The notes: a model not told the origin generated them from the sequence alone. Shown: positions 26,826 to 36,999, numbered from the stretch's first letter. The stretch is DNA of 64,000 nucleotides from Calothrix sp. PCC 6303 (GCF_000317435.1 NC_019751.1:2542001-2606000), one strand, 5' to 3'. Translations and numbers: made by a program.

Positions 26826-28091
26826 TTAATGATTCAATGCATTACAATCTCGCAATATTTCTGCATATAAAGTCTCGTAACGGCGAGCTTGTAGTTCCAG
26901 AGGGTAATCGGATTCTGCTTTTTTCCGAGCATTGTCGCTGAGTTTCTGATGGCGTTCTTCATTTTCTAAAACCCAAATAATTCCTCTTGCTAAATCATCG
27001 ATTTCGTAGGGTTTAACCAAATACCCATTGTTCTGATGTTCGACAATATCCGCTAATCCTGTATCAGCAAATGCAATGATAGGAGTACCACAAGCGATCG
27101 ATTCGGAGGCAGTTTGTCCAAATGCTTCTTGAACTGACGGAGCAATCATCACATCCGCAGCGGCATAAACCAAAGCTAACGCGATATCATCGTTGATTTT
27201 CCCCAAATAGTGGGCATTAAATCCCAAATCTAGGGGTATTTCGGGTGGAGAAGCACCAAAAACAACAACTTCAATTTTTTGATTCCATTCGGTTTTGGCA
27301 AGTTGCTGTAATGCGGGTTGGAGTAAATGAAAACCTTTTCTTTGGTCTTGTGTAGCATTGAGCGCACCAAATAATACCAGTTTTTTATCCAGTGGTAAAT
27401 TTAACGCTTTGCGGGCAACTTGTTTATCGATAGGTTTGAAAACATTAGTGTCCAAGCAAAAAGGAATGACCTCGATTCGTTGGTTTTTAAATACCGAACT
27501 GGCAGCAGCAGACTTTGCCATCCACTGAGTTGGAGCTACAAGAGTAAGATTGAGGTTTTGCCAAGCTTTGATTTTGCGATTCCATACTTTCTGAGACAAA
27601 TCATCATCGCGATCGCTACTAAGCATGGGACATTTACCGCAGGATTGGGTATATCGATCGCAGTTATCTGTATAGTAGCAACCACCAGTAAACGACCACA
27701 TATCCATTAAAGTCCAAACCAGAGGTTGCTTTAATTTTGCCAGGGTTTCGATTTGAATAAAACCCCTTCCTACCCAATGTAAATTCACTATATCGGAATT
27801 GAGATGATTAATTTTAGAACGAATTCCATCCCCTAACCACTGGGGAGAGAAGGAATTTCTACCCTTATGTTTGTAGGAGTTTATCGGATGTTGATTGGCA
27901 TTAGCAATTAATTCTCCCAATCCCCTTTCCAAGTAGGATTTTGGTGCAATAACTGTTTTATCTTTGCTCGATTTATACCTCACTAACATTTGGGAGTTGA
28001 CACCAATATCAACCAAACCTCGATGGACGCGATAGGCTGCACGAGCTGCCCCTCCGACAAGATCCAGCGTACTTAAATGCAGAATTTTCAT
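26826..28091 (-). CDS. Glycosyltransferase family 4 (WcaC-like)
   Basis: This 421-aa GT-B enzyme begins MKILHLSTLDLVGGAARAAY, the family's glycine-rich acceptor-domain start. Near residues 130-160 it has the Cys/Trp block WTLMDMWSFTGGCYY, then CDRYTQSCGKCPML, seen in a known subset of EPS glycosyltransferases. The donor domain has KLVLFGALNATQDQRKGFHL and QEAFGQTASESIACGTPI with E-x7-E. It lies 22 bp downstream of the pyruvyl transferase at 28114, with which it is presumably co-transcribed. Confidence 0.9.
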   Translation of the reverse strand: MKILHLSTLDLVGGAARAAYRVHRGLVDIGVNSQMLVRYKSSKDKTVIAPKSYLERGLGELIANANQHPINSYKHKGRNSFSPQWLGDGIRSKINHLNSDIVNLHWVGRGFIQIETLAKLKQPLVWTLMDMWSFTGGCYYTDNCDRYTQSCGKCPMLSSDRDDDLSQKVWNRKIKAWQNLNLTLVAPTQWMAKSAAASSVFKNQRIEVIPFCLDTNVFKPIDKQVARKALNLPLDKKLVLFGALNATQDQRKGFHLLQPALQQLAKTEWNQKIEVVVFGASPPEIPLDLGFNAHYLGKINDDIALALVYAAADVMIAPSVQEAFGQTASESIACGTPIIAFADTGLADIVEHQNNGYLVKPYEIDDLARGIIWVLENEERHQKLSDNARKKAESDYPLELQARRYETLYAEILRDCNALNH

Positions 28092-28113
28092 ATTTTATCG
28101 ATCGTACAAATTT

Positions 28114-29154
28114 TTACCGAAACTGTGCAACAATTTCATCGATACGTTTCATGTGTCCCCAACTTGCTTCTCTTAATTTTGCGATCGAGTTGAAATCAAA
28201 TTGATTTCTCACATTTCTCACGTTACTAGGACGACTCAGAAATCTAAAAAGACGACTTACTTTTGCGTTAGATGGAAAAATCGCAAATTCTGCATCGATA
28301 CTTTTCAAAAACTGCTTCGCTTTGCCAGGTCCACCAACACTAAAAAATGGAACACCTAATGCTAGGGCAGTCAAGCCCAAATGTAGCTTATAGGAAATTA
28401 TTAAATCTAAGGAGCGAAGAAACTCCATTGTGTTTTTTGGATCGGTATAGATATGATTTTTAATAAATGGTGAATTATGCTTTGGTGATAGTTCCCAATT
28501 GATTGAAGAGTTGGGCAAATATGTTGGTACAAAATGAAAAACAATATCTTTTCGAACTTGAGAAATAAATCGTAGTTGATTTACTAATAAGTTTGCTTGA
28601 AAAGAAGCGGGGAGATTTATTCCGACCTGGATTTGCTCGTTTGGTTTAGTTCTAGGAATAATATTCCAATAATCAGCAACCGAAAGTAAAACATCTGGAT
28701 AAAAAATAGATTGCTTACCAAATTTTTGAAATAATTCTACATCTTCTGTTAATCTTACAGTTGGAGTTTGACAAGCATCTCCTGAAAAGAATTCTAATCG
28801 CGTCTGCGATAAAATAGCATTCTCCCCTAAGCCTTGACCCCCGATCGAAATTGGAAATACTGGGCAATTATGCTTGATACTTCTTAAATATAATTCCTGA
28901 AATTCCTCATCTACATTTTTGGTTAAGTTATTGACTAAAACTCCACCGCCACCAATAAGACAAAATTTAGAACCGTCGAATAATTCATCCCAAGAGTCTG
29001 TAGTATTGATTTCATATTTCTTGGCAAGATTGTTATCTAAGCCATAAACATAAGGCTCTGCACCTAATTTTTTCAAATAAGTGGCAAATTGAAGAGCCAT
29101 TATATCGTCACCGTAATTGCCGTAATTATACGAACCCCAAATAGCTGCTTTCAT
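28114..29154 (-). CDS. Polysaccharide pyruvyl transferase family protein (second copy)
   Basis: This 346-aa protein begins MKAAIWGSYNYGNYGDDIMA, the classical N-terminal signature of the family (NxGDD). It has FCLIGGGGVLVNN near residue 85 and ISIGGQGLGENA near 125. The C-terminal block LIISYKLHLGLTALALGVPF carries K-L-H where characterised enzymes usually have R-x-H; whether that affects catalysis is unknown. It is distinct from the 23816 protein, so the EPS may be pyruvylated at two positions, or one enzyme has another role. It is co-oriented with the ABC exporter upstream and the GT4 downstream. Confidence 0.85.
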   Translation of the reverse strand: MKAAIWGSYNYGNYGDDIMALQFATYLKKLGAEPYVYGLDNNLAKKYEINTTDSWDELFDGSKFCLIGGGGVLVNNLTKNVDEEFQELYLRSIKHNCPVFPISIGGQGLGENAILSQTRLEFFSGDACQTPTVRLTEDVELFQKFGKQSIFYPDVLLSVADYWNIIPRTKPNEQIQVGINLPASFQANLLVNQLRFISQVRKDIVFHFVPTYLPNSSINWELSPKHNSPFIKNHIYTDPKNTMEFLRSLDLIISYKLHLGLTALALGVPFFSVGGPGKAKQFLKSIDAEFAIFPSNAKVSRLFRFLSRPSNVRNVRNQFDFNSIAKLREASWGHMKRIDEIVAQFR

Positions 29155-29220
29155 AATTAATAATTTGTGCCTGATTTTTGCAATAAAGTCTATCTATCAA
29201 TTTGCTTTACATAGCAAGGT

Positions 29221-29556
29221 CTATTTACGCTTTATTTTGATAGCCCGATGGAGTTTTAACTTGACTCTAGTTAAAAAACTAGGATCGAATCTAGTTTTCT
29301 GCGTAAAAGTGTCAGCTTTTTTGTGAGCAATTATATTTGCTGGATGTTTCAAAGGAAAAGTAATTCCTGAAATCGACCTATTAGCAAAGGGAGTAGTTTC
29401 ACTGGAGTTTGTAGTATTCGTAGCCTTCACACCAAAGCCAATATTAGAAATAAAATTTACATTTGGGATAACGCTAAGACCATCGTGAAACCATTGAGAA
29501 AATAACCATTGATAATCCCAAGTATTAAACTTGCCATTGTAGGCATCAATGAGCAT
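29221..29556 (-). pseudogene. C-terminal fragment of an HlpA-type glycosyltransferase (N-terminus missing)
   Basis: The 111-aa frame contains FNTWDYQWLFSQWFHDGLSV, IPNVNFISNIGFG and FPLKHPANI. These match the C-terminal third of the nucleotide-diphospho-sugar transferase family often annotated hemolytic protein HlpA (about 300 aa). The N-terminal GT-A catalytic half, with its DxD, is absent. The remnant begins inside the 3' end of the ABC exporter gene (11-nt overlap at 29546-29556), so the missing part was deleted at that junction. It could still be translated by coupling, but cannot be a working transferase. Confidence 0.75.
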
Positions 29557-31330
29557 TTTCTTTTTCTACGATTTCTTGATAGTTTCCTGCCCGAAGCACA
29601 GCACCATTCTGAAGCACGTAAACTCGATCGCAATCTTTAATAGTGCTCAAACGGTGGGCAATAATAATTAAGGTTTTTTCTCCACTCAAAGACTGCATTG
29701 CTTCTGTAATTAAACTCTCGGTTTCGTTATCTAATGCAGCAGTTGCTTCATCGAGAACTAAAATTTGCCGCTCGTGATATAGCGCCCTAGCAATTCCAAT
29801 TCGCTGTCTCTGTCCTCCAGATAAAAGTACTCCCCTTTCTCCCACCATCGTGTGAATTCCTTGGGGCAATCTCTCGATTAAATCTTCGAGTTGTGCTGTT
29901 TTAATTACCTTTTGTAATCTGGTTTTATCAATAAGATGTTCGGAAACTCCAAAAGCAATATTTTGGGCGATCGTCTCATCTGTAAGAAAAATACTTTGAG
30001 GAATATAGCCGATCGAATTCTGCCAGGAGCGCAAATCTTGATAAATCGACTTACCATCAACTTTGATATCACCACTATCGGGAACCAACAATCCTAAGAT
30101 GACATCGACCAATGTTGTTTTACCCGCTCCCGACTTACCAATAAGTGCGACGGACTCACCCTTTTTAATCTTTAAAGAGACTCCATTTAATGCAAGCTCG
30201 GATGCATTTGGATAGCGATAATTAAGAGTATCTAGAGTAATTTCTCGATCGAATATTAATTCTTTTCCCCGACTAGCATCACTAGATGAATATTGTCTAT
30301 CGAGCAACTTATCAATTTTTTCTAACTCTTTTAAATCATTATAGAGCTTATTGAGAGTGAAGCTATGCTTTTTTAATGAAGTCATGCTCACTGCCAAATT
30401 ACTGAAGGCTGGAATTACTCGAATCGAAGCGATCGCAAAAACACTAAGAACAGCAGTCAAATCTCTAATATCATTATTGAAAAGTAAGAATATAGATGTA
30501 AACCCTATCAAAAATACTACTAAGAATGTTTCGATAATAATTCGAGGCAATAACTTAAAGCCAAAGACTCCACTCATTGCTTCAACATATATATGTTCTT
30601 GTTCTAGCATTTGCTGCTCGAAATATGGAGAACAACCAATTACCTTGGTTTCTTTTATACCTCCCAATCCATGATTAATAATTCGTATGATTGACTCGGT
30701 TGATATAGATGCCTGCTTTCCCCAAGCTTTTATTTTATCCTTAAAATTATTTAATAATAAAAATACGGGAATCACTGTTCCTAGAATCGCGACAACAGTG
30801 AAAAAATTAGTCAAAGATAATAATAGAGTCAGCGAAAAAGAAATAATCAGGTTCGAGCAACTATTTAGAAGAGGGATGAGAATTCCATTGGAAAAATCCT
30901 TTGTTTCGTTAACGGTATTTTGAACAATATAATTAGAACTTTTACTGAGGTGAAAAACGTAAGGTGCATTTAGATAAGCATGTAAAAGTTTACTCGTTAA
31001 CTTTCCCTGCTGTTCGTAACTAAATGTAAAAACGTAAGTTTGAACCTTCCAACTAATATAAGACTTCAGGCAAAAAGTGATAATAATAATAGTTCCGATC
31101 CCAGCAATAAATTTGTTTTGACCGATGGCACCAGTCAATTCGTAAATATTGTTTACAATTTGATTTTCAAAAACAACTTTAGGATTACTAGCTAAATTAA
31201 TAAATGGTCCAATTAAACCAATTCCAAATGCCTCCATTAGCGATACTAATAAAAAAGATAGTACCAGTATAACTAAGTGACTTTTGTTGGCAGGTAGCAC
31301 GTAGAGAAGTTTTTTTAGATAATTACTCAT
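29546..31330 (-). CDS. ABC exporter, fused membrane and ATPase domains (MsbA-type)
   Basis: This 594-aa half-transporter has six hydrophobic segments in residues 1-310, starting with LVILVLSFLLVSLMEAFGIG. An ATPase domain follows with Walker A IGKSGAGKTTLVD (about residue 395), signature LSGGQRQRIGIARAL and Walker B ILVLDEATAALD, then the H-loop IIIAHRLST. Such exporters move lipid-linked glycans, lipids or peptides. In this context it is a candidate flippase for the EPS intermediate, since no Wzx is visible. Its 3' end is fused by overlap to the decapitated glycosyltransferase fragment. Confidence 0.92.
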   Translation of the reverse strand: MSNYLKKLLYVLPANKSHLVILVLSFLLVSLMEAFGIGLIGPFINLASNPKVVFENQIVNNIYELTGAIGQNKFIAGIGTIIIITFCLKSYISWKVQTYVFTFSYEQQGKLTSKLLHAYLNAPYVFHLSKSSNYIVQNTVNETKDFSNGILIPLLNSCSNLIISFSLTLLLSLTNFFTVVAILGTVIPVFLLLNNFKDKIKAWGKQASISTESIIRIINHGLGGIKETKVIGCSPYFEQQMLEQEHIYVEAMSGVFGFKLLPRIIIETFLVVFLIGFTSIFLLFNNDIRDLTAVLSVFAIASIRVIPAFSNLAVSMTSLKKHSFTLNKLYNDLKELEKIDKLLDRQYSSSDASRGKELIFDREITLDTLNYRYPNASELALNGVSLKIKKGESVALIGKSGAGKTTLVDVILGLLVPDSGDIKVDGKSIYQDLRSWQNSIGYIPQSIFLTDETIAQNIAFGVSEHLIDKTRLQKVIKTAQLEDLIERLPQGIHTMVGERGVLLSGGQRQRIGIARALYHERQILVLDEATAALDNETESLITEAMQSLSGEKTLIIIAHRLSTIKDCDRVYVLQNGAVLRAGNYQEIVEKENAH

Positions 31331-31532
31331 AGATAGGAACTCACGACAATTATTTAGCTCGAAATATTAAGTTAACAGAAGAATTTGATTCTCCGTATTA
31401 GCGAACCTAAAAACAAATGGATTTGATTGGTACAATTTATACATTTCATAGATGCAAATCACAGGAACACCCAAACAATAAACGTCTACGTACAATCCCT
31501 GTTGGCATCCGGATGATTGTTGATACAGGGTA

Positions 31533-33902
31533 TTATTTTTCTTGGCAAAATGAATCAGATGTTACAATTTCCCCTTTGACATCGCAAATACAACCATTAG
31601 ATACCAAAGCTTTCTCCACACCGCGAATAATTGCACAACTACCTTTGAAAGATAGTTCGTCATTTAACTTCATTTCCCCATTCCCAGACAATCGCACCGC
31701 GATTCTCGTGTCATTTTCTCCTGGGATTTTCACATCGATTAAAATTGTTTCTCCGCTCGATGATATAACATTTACCGTTACATTTGTAGGCACACCCAAA
31801 CTGGGAAATAGCACCCAAGCAAAAGTTGCATTTCCAGCTATTTCAGTTTGATAAATAGCCGTAGAATTGGGAGTTTTATGGTTATATTCCCGACTCCACC
31901 AACCCTGCATGGGAGATGCCTGTCCCCGTACAACTGTGACATCCCAAGGGAAATTAGCAGCAGGAATAATTTGTAAATTTCCCACATCTTTATCGATCGA
32001 ACCGACAGATTCACCCGACATTACCACCGTACAATCGGGATGAAAATGCCATAAAGCTTCAATTGTTCGGGGTCGATTCGTAAAAATGCGATCGACTACC
32101 ACCCAATATTTATTTCGCAAATAGAGAACAGCCCTGGTGTGGGTTGCTTTACCTTTAATATTGATATAACCGCGATCGAATGTTTGTTGGGCAAAGTCAA
32201 ACTCTTCTGTAATGACACAGCGATCGATTAGGGATTGGTAGGATTGTTTGCGATCGTTTTTTTGACCCTGGCGATCGACTAAAATTACATTGTGTCCGGC
32301 AGATTCGCGGAAATACTGCCAATATTTATTTCTGACGTAACTATACCTACCACTATCTACTAATAAATCACGACCATAAGCTGATATTGATAGATGTAGT
32401 TTATCGTGATGGACGTGATAGTTTATCCCCAAAGCACCCATATCGAAAAATCCCCAATGGGATGATTCTTCCCAACCACTTCGCATGACTAATTGACCAG
32501 CCCAAGGAAAAAATATTGATGGTTTTTTGGCGATTTCGGCGAATGATTTGGTGGGGTTCTCAGCGGGTTCTTGACCGTGATTTAATATATATATCCAATC
32601 GGGTCTATGATAGATTTTACTTGCCGATATTAATGCTTCACGATTGTCGTCCAAATCAGAATCGTTATTAAGTAAACTCATCCCATTTGAAGATATAGAA
32701 TAAGCCAAATAATTCCACATGTTTTCCAAATAGGAATGGAATCGATCGGGGACTGGTTTTCCCATGGCAACTAATAAATCGGCAAAATCTTGGAAATCAT
32801 CTAAAGTTGCTCGATGGTAATGGCTGGTGAGTTCTTTATGAGCGCCATCGGGATAAACTTGTTGGATAATTTCTGCTTCTAAATGTTTACAGGCATAATC
32901 CAGCCATTTATTCGCATCTTTAAATTCCGACCAACAACAAGCAATAAGCGCCAAACTTTTCATTTCCTTGACTAGCCAATTCGCTCCCCATGTGTGCATG
33001 TGCCTGAGGAAATATGCATGTTCGACAATACTAGAAAGCATTAAAATTCGGCAAGCATCGCTAAATTCTGGAACATCTTGCAGTCCATAAAAAATATAAG
33101 ACCAATGATAAACTCGCCATGCAACTTCTAGTCCACGCCACTGAGATCGAATATGTTTTTGTTCGCTATTACTCGAAATTATCCAATCAATAATATTATT
33201 ATTTAAATAATGAATATATTCTAATTTGCCAGTTTGCTTATAGCTGCTAAATAACTCTTTGATATGGTAGTGACGATTTAGGAACCAAGCCCATTCTCGA
33301 TCGTTTTTTATTCCAGAATAAGACCAATTTAAAAAACCATTCTTAAAACGAGGAACTTGGGATTTTACTGTTTGGAAAGTATAGATATCATTTATGATTT
33401 CGTCGGCATCTCTTGATGTTAATATATTATTACTGCAATTAGAATTTTCCAGCCATTTTATCGAATAATTTCCCAGCCAGGATTGAATTGGTCTCTGATG
33501 GTAATAATCGATTAATCCCCGACAAGCAGCATCTAAGTTATTGTCTAATACTGCTTGTTTAACCAGTTCCAAACCTGGTTTTTCTAAATTTATATTTTTA
33601 AATAAAATTTTTACCCTTTTGGGATATAGCTCGCATACATCTTCAATCGCAACGGGGATTCGATCGAACGAATAATCCTCTCTATCTCTGTTACCGTCTA
33701 AACTGGTGTTACTAGTCGGTTGATTATTTACGATAACCGCAGCCTCAAAAAAGGGATAGTTAGCTCTTCTTTTAAGTTTGGATTTAACTTTTTTATAACC
33801 AACTTTTATCTCGTATAAATAATCTTGAATGTCGGATATTCTTGAATTTATGCCAAGATTTTTATTCGCCGCCAACCTTCCATACAACTGTCTAAATAAC
33901 AT
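31533..33902 (-). CDS. Heparinase II/III family polysaccharide lyase
   Basis: This 789-aa protein has an alpha-helical toroid N-terminal part (about residues 100-420, with NRHYHIKELFSSY and HMHTWGANWLVKEMKSLAL). The beta-sandwich heparinase II/III domain then holds the block NYHVHHDKLHLSISAYGRDL near residues 485-505. No signal peptide is visible. Family members cleave uronate-containing polysaccharides by beta-elimination. In EPS loci they usually act in repeat-unit trimming or chain-length control, so the polymer probably contains a uronic acid (inference). It lies 202 bp upstream of the ABC exporter on the same strand. Confidence 0.85.
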   Translation of the reverse strand: MLFRQLYGRLAANKNLGINSRISDIQDYLYEIKVGYKKVKSKLKRRANYPFFEAAVIVNNQPTSNTSLDGNRDREDYSFDRIPVAIEDVCELYPKRVKILFKNINLEKPGLELVKQAVLDNNLDAACRGLIDYYHQRPIQSWLGNYSIKWLENSNCSNNILTSRDADEIINDIYTFQTVKSQVPRFKNGFLNWSYSGIKNDREWAWFLNRHYHIKELFSSYKQTGKLEYIHYLNNNIIDWIISSNSEQKHIRSQWRGLEVAWRVYHWSYIFYGLQDVPEFSDACRILMLSSIVEHAYFLRHMHTWGANWLVKEMKSLALIACCWSEFKDANKWLDYACKHLEAEIIQQVYPDGAHKELTSHYHRATLDDFQDFADLLVAMGKPVPDRFHSYLENMWNYLAYSISSNGMSLLNNDSDLDDNREALISASKIYHRPDWIYILNHGQEPAENPTKSFAEIAKKPSIFFPWAGQLVMRSGWEESSHWGFFDMGALGINYHVHHDKLHLSISAYGRDLLVDSGRYSYVRNKYWQYFRESAGHNVILVDRQGQKNDRKQSYQSLIDRCVITEEFDFAQQTFDRGYINIKGKATHTRAVLYLRNKYWVVVDRIFTNRPRTIEALWHFHPDCTVVMSGESVGSIDKDVGNLQIIPAANFPWDVTVVRGQASPMQGWWSREYNHKTPNSTAIYQTEIAGNATFAWVLFPSLGVPTNVTVNVISSSGETILIDVKIPGENDTRIAVRLSGNGEMKLNDELSFKGSCAIIRGVEKALVSNGCICDVKGEIVTSDSFCQEK

Positions 33903-34157
33903 CCTCTAATACCTTCATTTTCTATGGGATGAATTTGCGAAAATCCTTGGGGAGCATCGACTTTTTGGAATAAGCATAATTATCTAGCGCCAGAAAACTC
34001 ACTATATGGGTTATCTAAAAAAGTCTATCTGGCAAAACCGGATGCTGCCAATCCTTATGACTAATTAGTCTTGTTAGATAGTTAATTGGCGAGCGATCAC
34101 AGGCAATAGTTAATAATATCTGACAGTTTATTCGTTATAGAATTTATAAATATATAA
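33903..34157. other. Spacer with a possible orphan coding tail
   Basis: About 255 bp. On the + strand a 43-codon frame ending at 34062 reads NPWGASTFWNKHNYLAPENS, then LYGLSKKVYLAKPD. It looks coding-like but has no start, homologue or neighbour to support it. Confidence 0.3.
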
Positions 34158-35462
34158 CTACAAAATACGATCTAATATTGTCCGAGCGTACCGTTCGGCA
34201 GAATTCTGTTCGATAAAGGATTTCATTAATATTGATCGTTCTTCATCTAGCACGTTCGTTTTTTTCTCCAATAAAAGTTTTGTAATCCCTTTGGCAATTT
34301 CTTCGGGTACTGTGGAGTCGATCGCAATTCCTAGTTTGTAGCGTCGTACCATTTCACCCATCAAACCATAATTAGAGCTTAGGACATTTTTTTCCGTAGC
34401 GGCAGCCCAGAGGAGGATTCCACTCATCCCTACATGCTTTTGATAGGGAGCGAGGACAAAATCGGTTAATTGAAAATAGGGTTGAATTTCTTCATCTTTA
34501 ATAAATTCGTAGCGCCGAATAATTTGTAAAGGCTTTTCCTGACAAACTTCAATAATTAATTTCTCGATCGAGCTTTTAATTCCACATTCTCCCACAATTA
34601 AAATACAGGTTTGCCGACAGATATCGTCGGATAATTGTTTGAGAGATTTTAATAATTGGTATATTCCCTTGCGTGAAGTAATTGCACCAAATAGTAAAAA
34701 TATTTTTCGTCCGGGTTCGACTCCCAACTTTTGTTTATCCAATTTTTGTATTACATCTATTTCTTTCACCTCTATCGAATCCATGCCAAAACTAGAATTT
34801 TTACTCGGAATAATTTCCATTGGATCGGGTAAATGTATACATTGAGTTTGGGAATGAAATTTATTTAGATAACTTATGGCAAAAGGATCGAGACAAAATA
34901 AATTTTGCAATTGAGGATTCCTGAGAATACGAGATAAAAGAATATTTTCCCGTGTTGCTTGCACTTTATCCTGTAAAGAAGATTTATATTCGTCAAATTC
35001 GTTGTAGTGAAATGTGGGACGAAAATAAATTCCCGAAAAAGAACAGGGTGATTTCGCTCCTAATGCCAGGGGAAGTCCACAAGTATCGAAATACATAATT
35101 AATGCACGATCGATTTGTAAGCTTTTGGCATACTTACAATATATCGACCATTCGCGAAAATTCCGCAAATTGCGTTGAACTTTTGTTTTGCGTGCGTTGA
35201 GAATGGACTCGTCTGCTGCGCTAATAGCTGTAAATTTGATATTTTTGCTATCTCCAACCAGCGATACTACATCTCCATGTTCTTGGATAAATTTTGGAGA
35301 CACAACAATATTTAAATTTTTGGATAAATCGCTATCGAAATTATGTTTTTCCCAGTATTTAATTAAATATTGGATATAACTGGGATGATGACCTTTAATG
35401 GAAAGGTCGAATAACATAATTCTGTTAGTTTGCTTGTTTTGAGTTAACTGCTTGATCGACAT
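34158..35462 (-). CDS. Glycosyltransferase group 1 / GT4-like protein
   Basis: This 434-aa protein contains MLFDLSIKGHHPSYIQYLIK near residue 17, a start typical of GT4-like proteins in cyanobacterial EPS loci. The donor domain begins KIFLLFGAITSRKGIYQLL near residue 250 and has WAAATEKNVLSSNYGLMG in place of the normal EAxxxGxPV loop, so catalysis is less certain. Two ATGs compete. The one at 35462 has AAGGA nine nt upstream and is preferred over the ATG at 35468. It is transcribed with the heparinase gene, 255 bp upstream of it. Confidence 0.72.
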   Translation of the reverse strand: MSIKQLTQNKQTNRIMLFDLSIKGHHPSYIQYLIKYWEKHNFDSDLSKNLNIVVSPKFIQEHGDVVSLVGDSKNIKFTAISAADESILNARKTKVQRNLRNFREWSIYCKYAKSLQIDRALIMYFDTCGLPLALGAKSPCSFSGIYFRPTFHYNEFDEYKSSLQDKVQATRENILLSRILRNPQLQNLFCLDPFAISYLNKFHSQTQCIHLPDPMEIIPSKNSSFGMDSIEVKEIDVIQKLDKQKLGVEPGRKIFLLFGAITSRKGIYQLLKSLKQLSDDICRQTCILIVGECGIKSSIEKLIIEVCQEKPLQIIRRYEFIKDEEIQPYFQLTDFVLAPYQKHVGMSGILLWAAATEKNVLSSNYGLMGEMVRRYKLGIAIDSTVPEEIAKGITKLLLEKKTNVLDEERSILMKSFIEQNSAERYARTILDRIL

Positions 35463-35612
35463 TAACATTATTCCTTTTTTTGCTGGGACTATCCTAACTC
35501 CCTCTTTCTCAAGATAGATATAGAATCAGTACTTTTTGTAATATTGTCGTATTTGTCGATGCTATTTTATGATTTATTTTGAATGATCGAGTGCAACGAG
35601 TCATGGATAAAT

Positions 35613-36875
35613 TTAATTATTTAATTTCTTTTGACCGGATAGATCCATAAACTTAAAAATAACTACTTGATACTTTTGTAAAACTCGTACCGGACGAATG
35701 AAGTAATAGAGAAAATATAAATAATTTGGTAGTTTGACTAAATTCAAATCTTTTTCTGTTGGTGTAAACCATCCCGAATAATTCATTAAATCTACTAATA
35801 CCTTTACCTTGTCGGGAATTCTTTCTCGCGTGCGAATGTGGAATAGGTTGATATGAACTTCTAAAATTATTTCTTTATTCTCTACAAATAATTGCTTGCT
35901 AATTTCCAAAAATAGCGCACCAGCTTTTTTATCTAATACTGCTTGCTGCCATATTGGTTCGGGAATCGGAGCAGCCAATAAATTACCGACAAGCAAAAAA
36001 GCTAAATTAGTCAATCTCCGAAATCCGAATCGATCTGCTTTGCTTAATATCGCATCCCAATCCATTTTGGGATAGGCTCGAATTACTTCTGCAACGTCGC
36101 AAATTCGTTTTAAATTTCTCCAACATTCTTTATTCCCATTCAAAATCAATAATAAAAACCAAGCTTCGGGAGATAAATTAGGAACGCTACTACCTCCTAA
36201 TTCGTAACTACCTAAACTATCCCACCAAAAATTGGGTTCGATCGCACAAGATAAATGTTCGGGAATAATTTCGCTGTGAAGATCAATATTAAGTAATCCA
36301 TTTTTACCAATTAAATGACATTCCCAACGAACTTGAATTTTTGCTTCCAAGCCTTGTGATGTTAATAAATCTACAGCTTTGCTAAAGTCTTCTTTTCTTA
36401 CTAAAAAATCTAAATCTGTAATGTGACGTAGGGAATAGTTGCGATAAACGGCACTAGCTAATAGGGGACCTTTAAAAGGGAGAATTGGAATTTGATGTTC
36501 GGTAAATAACTGCTGAATTTTCAACAATTCTTGTGTTTGAATGAGATTATTAAAAGTATTTTTTTGATAGTACTGGCGTAATGATGCTAATACTTCTGGT
36601 GGAACCGAATTCGGACAAATATTATTCAGATTCCAATACAACATTTGCATGACACCATGCATGTAAGCAACCTGGAGTATCTTACCCCAATCCAGAGCCT
36701 GCGCGACTAAGTTATGAATACGATCGATTGTTTTTAAATCGTGCTGTGTACGACTACAGGCAAGAATTAATTCGATTTCTTGACTAGTTAAAATATCCGA
36801 ACTTTGGCGATCGAATTTCTCTAGAGTTTGCATATCTCCTGGTTGCTTATTACTATCGTATGTATTGGTGGTCAT
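35613..36875 (-). CDS. Nucleotidyltransferase family protein (NTP_transf_5)
   Basis: This 420-aa protein has KGPLLASAVYRNYSLRHITD followed by LDFLVRKED. The Lys135 and the Asp154-x-Asp156 pair are the metal/nucleotide signature of the uncharacterised nucleotidyltransferase family PF14907. The N-terminal region (residues 30-110) is helical; the C-terminal region is also helical with hydrophobic patches. Members are frequent in EPS gene clusters but their substrate is not established. A decayed copy of the N-terminal third lies directly upstream at 37000-37317. Confidence 0.8.
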   Translation of the reverse strand: MTTNTYDSNKQPGDMQTLEKFDRQSSDILTSQEIELILACSRTQHDLKTIDRIHNLVAQALDWGKILQVAYMHGVMQMLYWNLNNICPNSVPPEVLASLRQYYQKNTFNNLIQTQELLKIQQLFTEHQIPILPFKGPLLASAVYRNYSLRHITDLDFLVRKEDFSKAVDLLTSQGLEAKIQVRWECHLIGKNGLLNIDLHSEIIPEHLSCAIEPNFWWDSLGSYELGGSSVPNLSPEAWFLLLILNGNKECWRNLKRICDVAEVIRAYPKMDWDAILSKADRFGFRRLTNLAFLLVGNLLAAPIPEPIWQQAVLDKKAGALFLEISKQLFVENKEIILEVHINLFHIRTRERIPDKVKVLVDLMNYSGWFTPTEKDLNLVKLPNYLYFLYYFIRPVRVLQKYQVVIFKFMDLSGQKKLNN

Positions 36876-36999
36876 ACTTTCCTACTCGATATCTTTGCAA
36901 TTTGGGACTTGATAAAAAATTACACGTAGTTAACATTTCTACCTAAAATTGGTAAATCGGGAAATTACGCAAATAGCAAATATTGGAACTCTAGATGAT

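Noticed and set aside
31417-31851. 144-codon + strand frame overlapping the heparinase gene
   Set aside because: It is the antisense shadow of the heparinase C-terminus for most of its length.
33950-34062. Coding-like tail (SKKVYLAKPDAANPYD) in a spacer
   Set aside because: No start codon, no homologue recognised and only 43 codons. Noted in the spacer entry but not called a gene.
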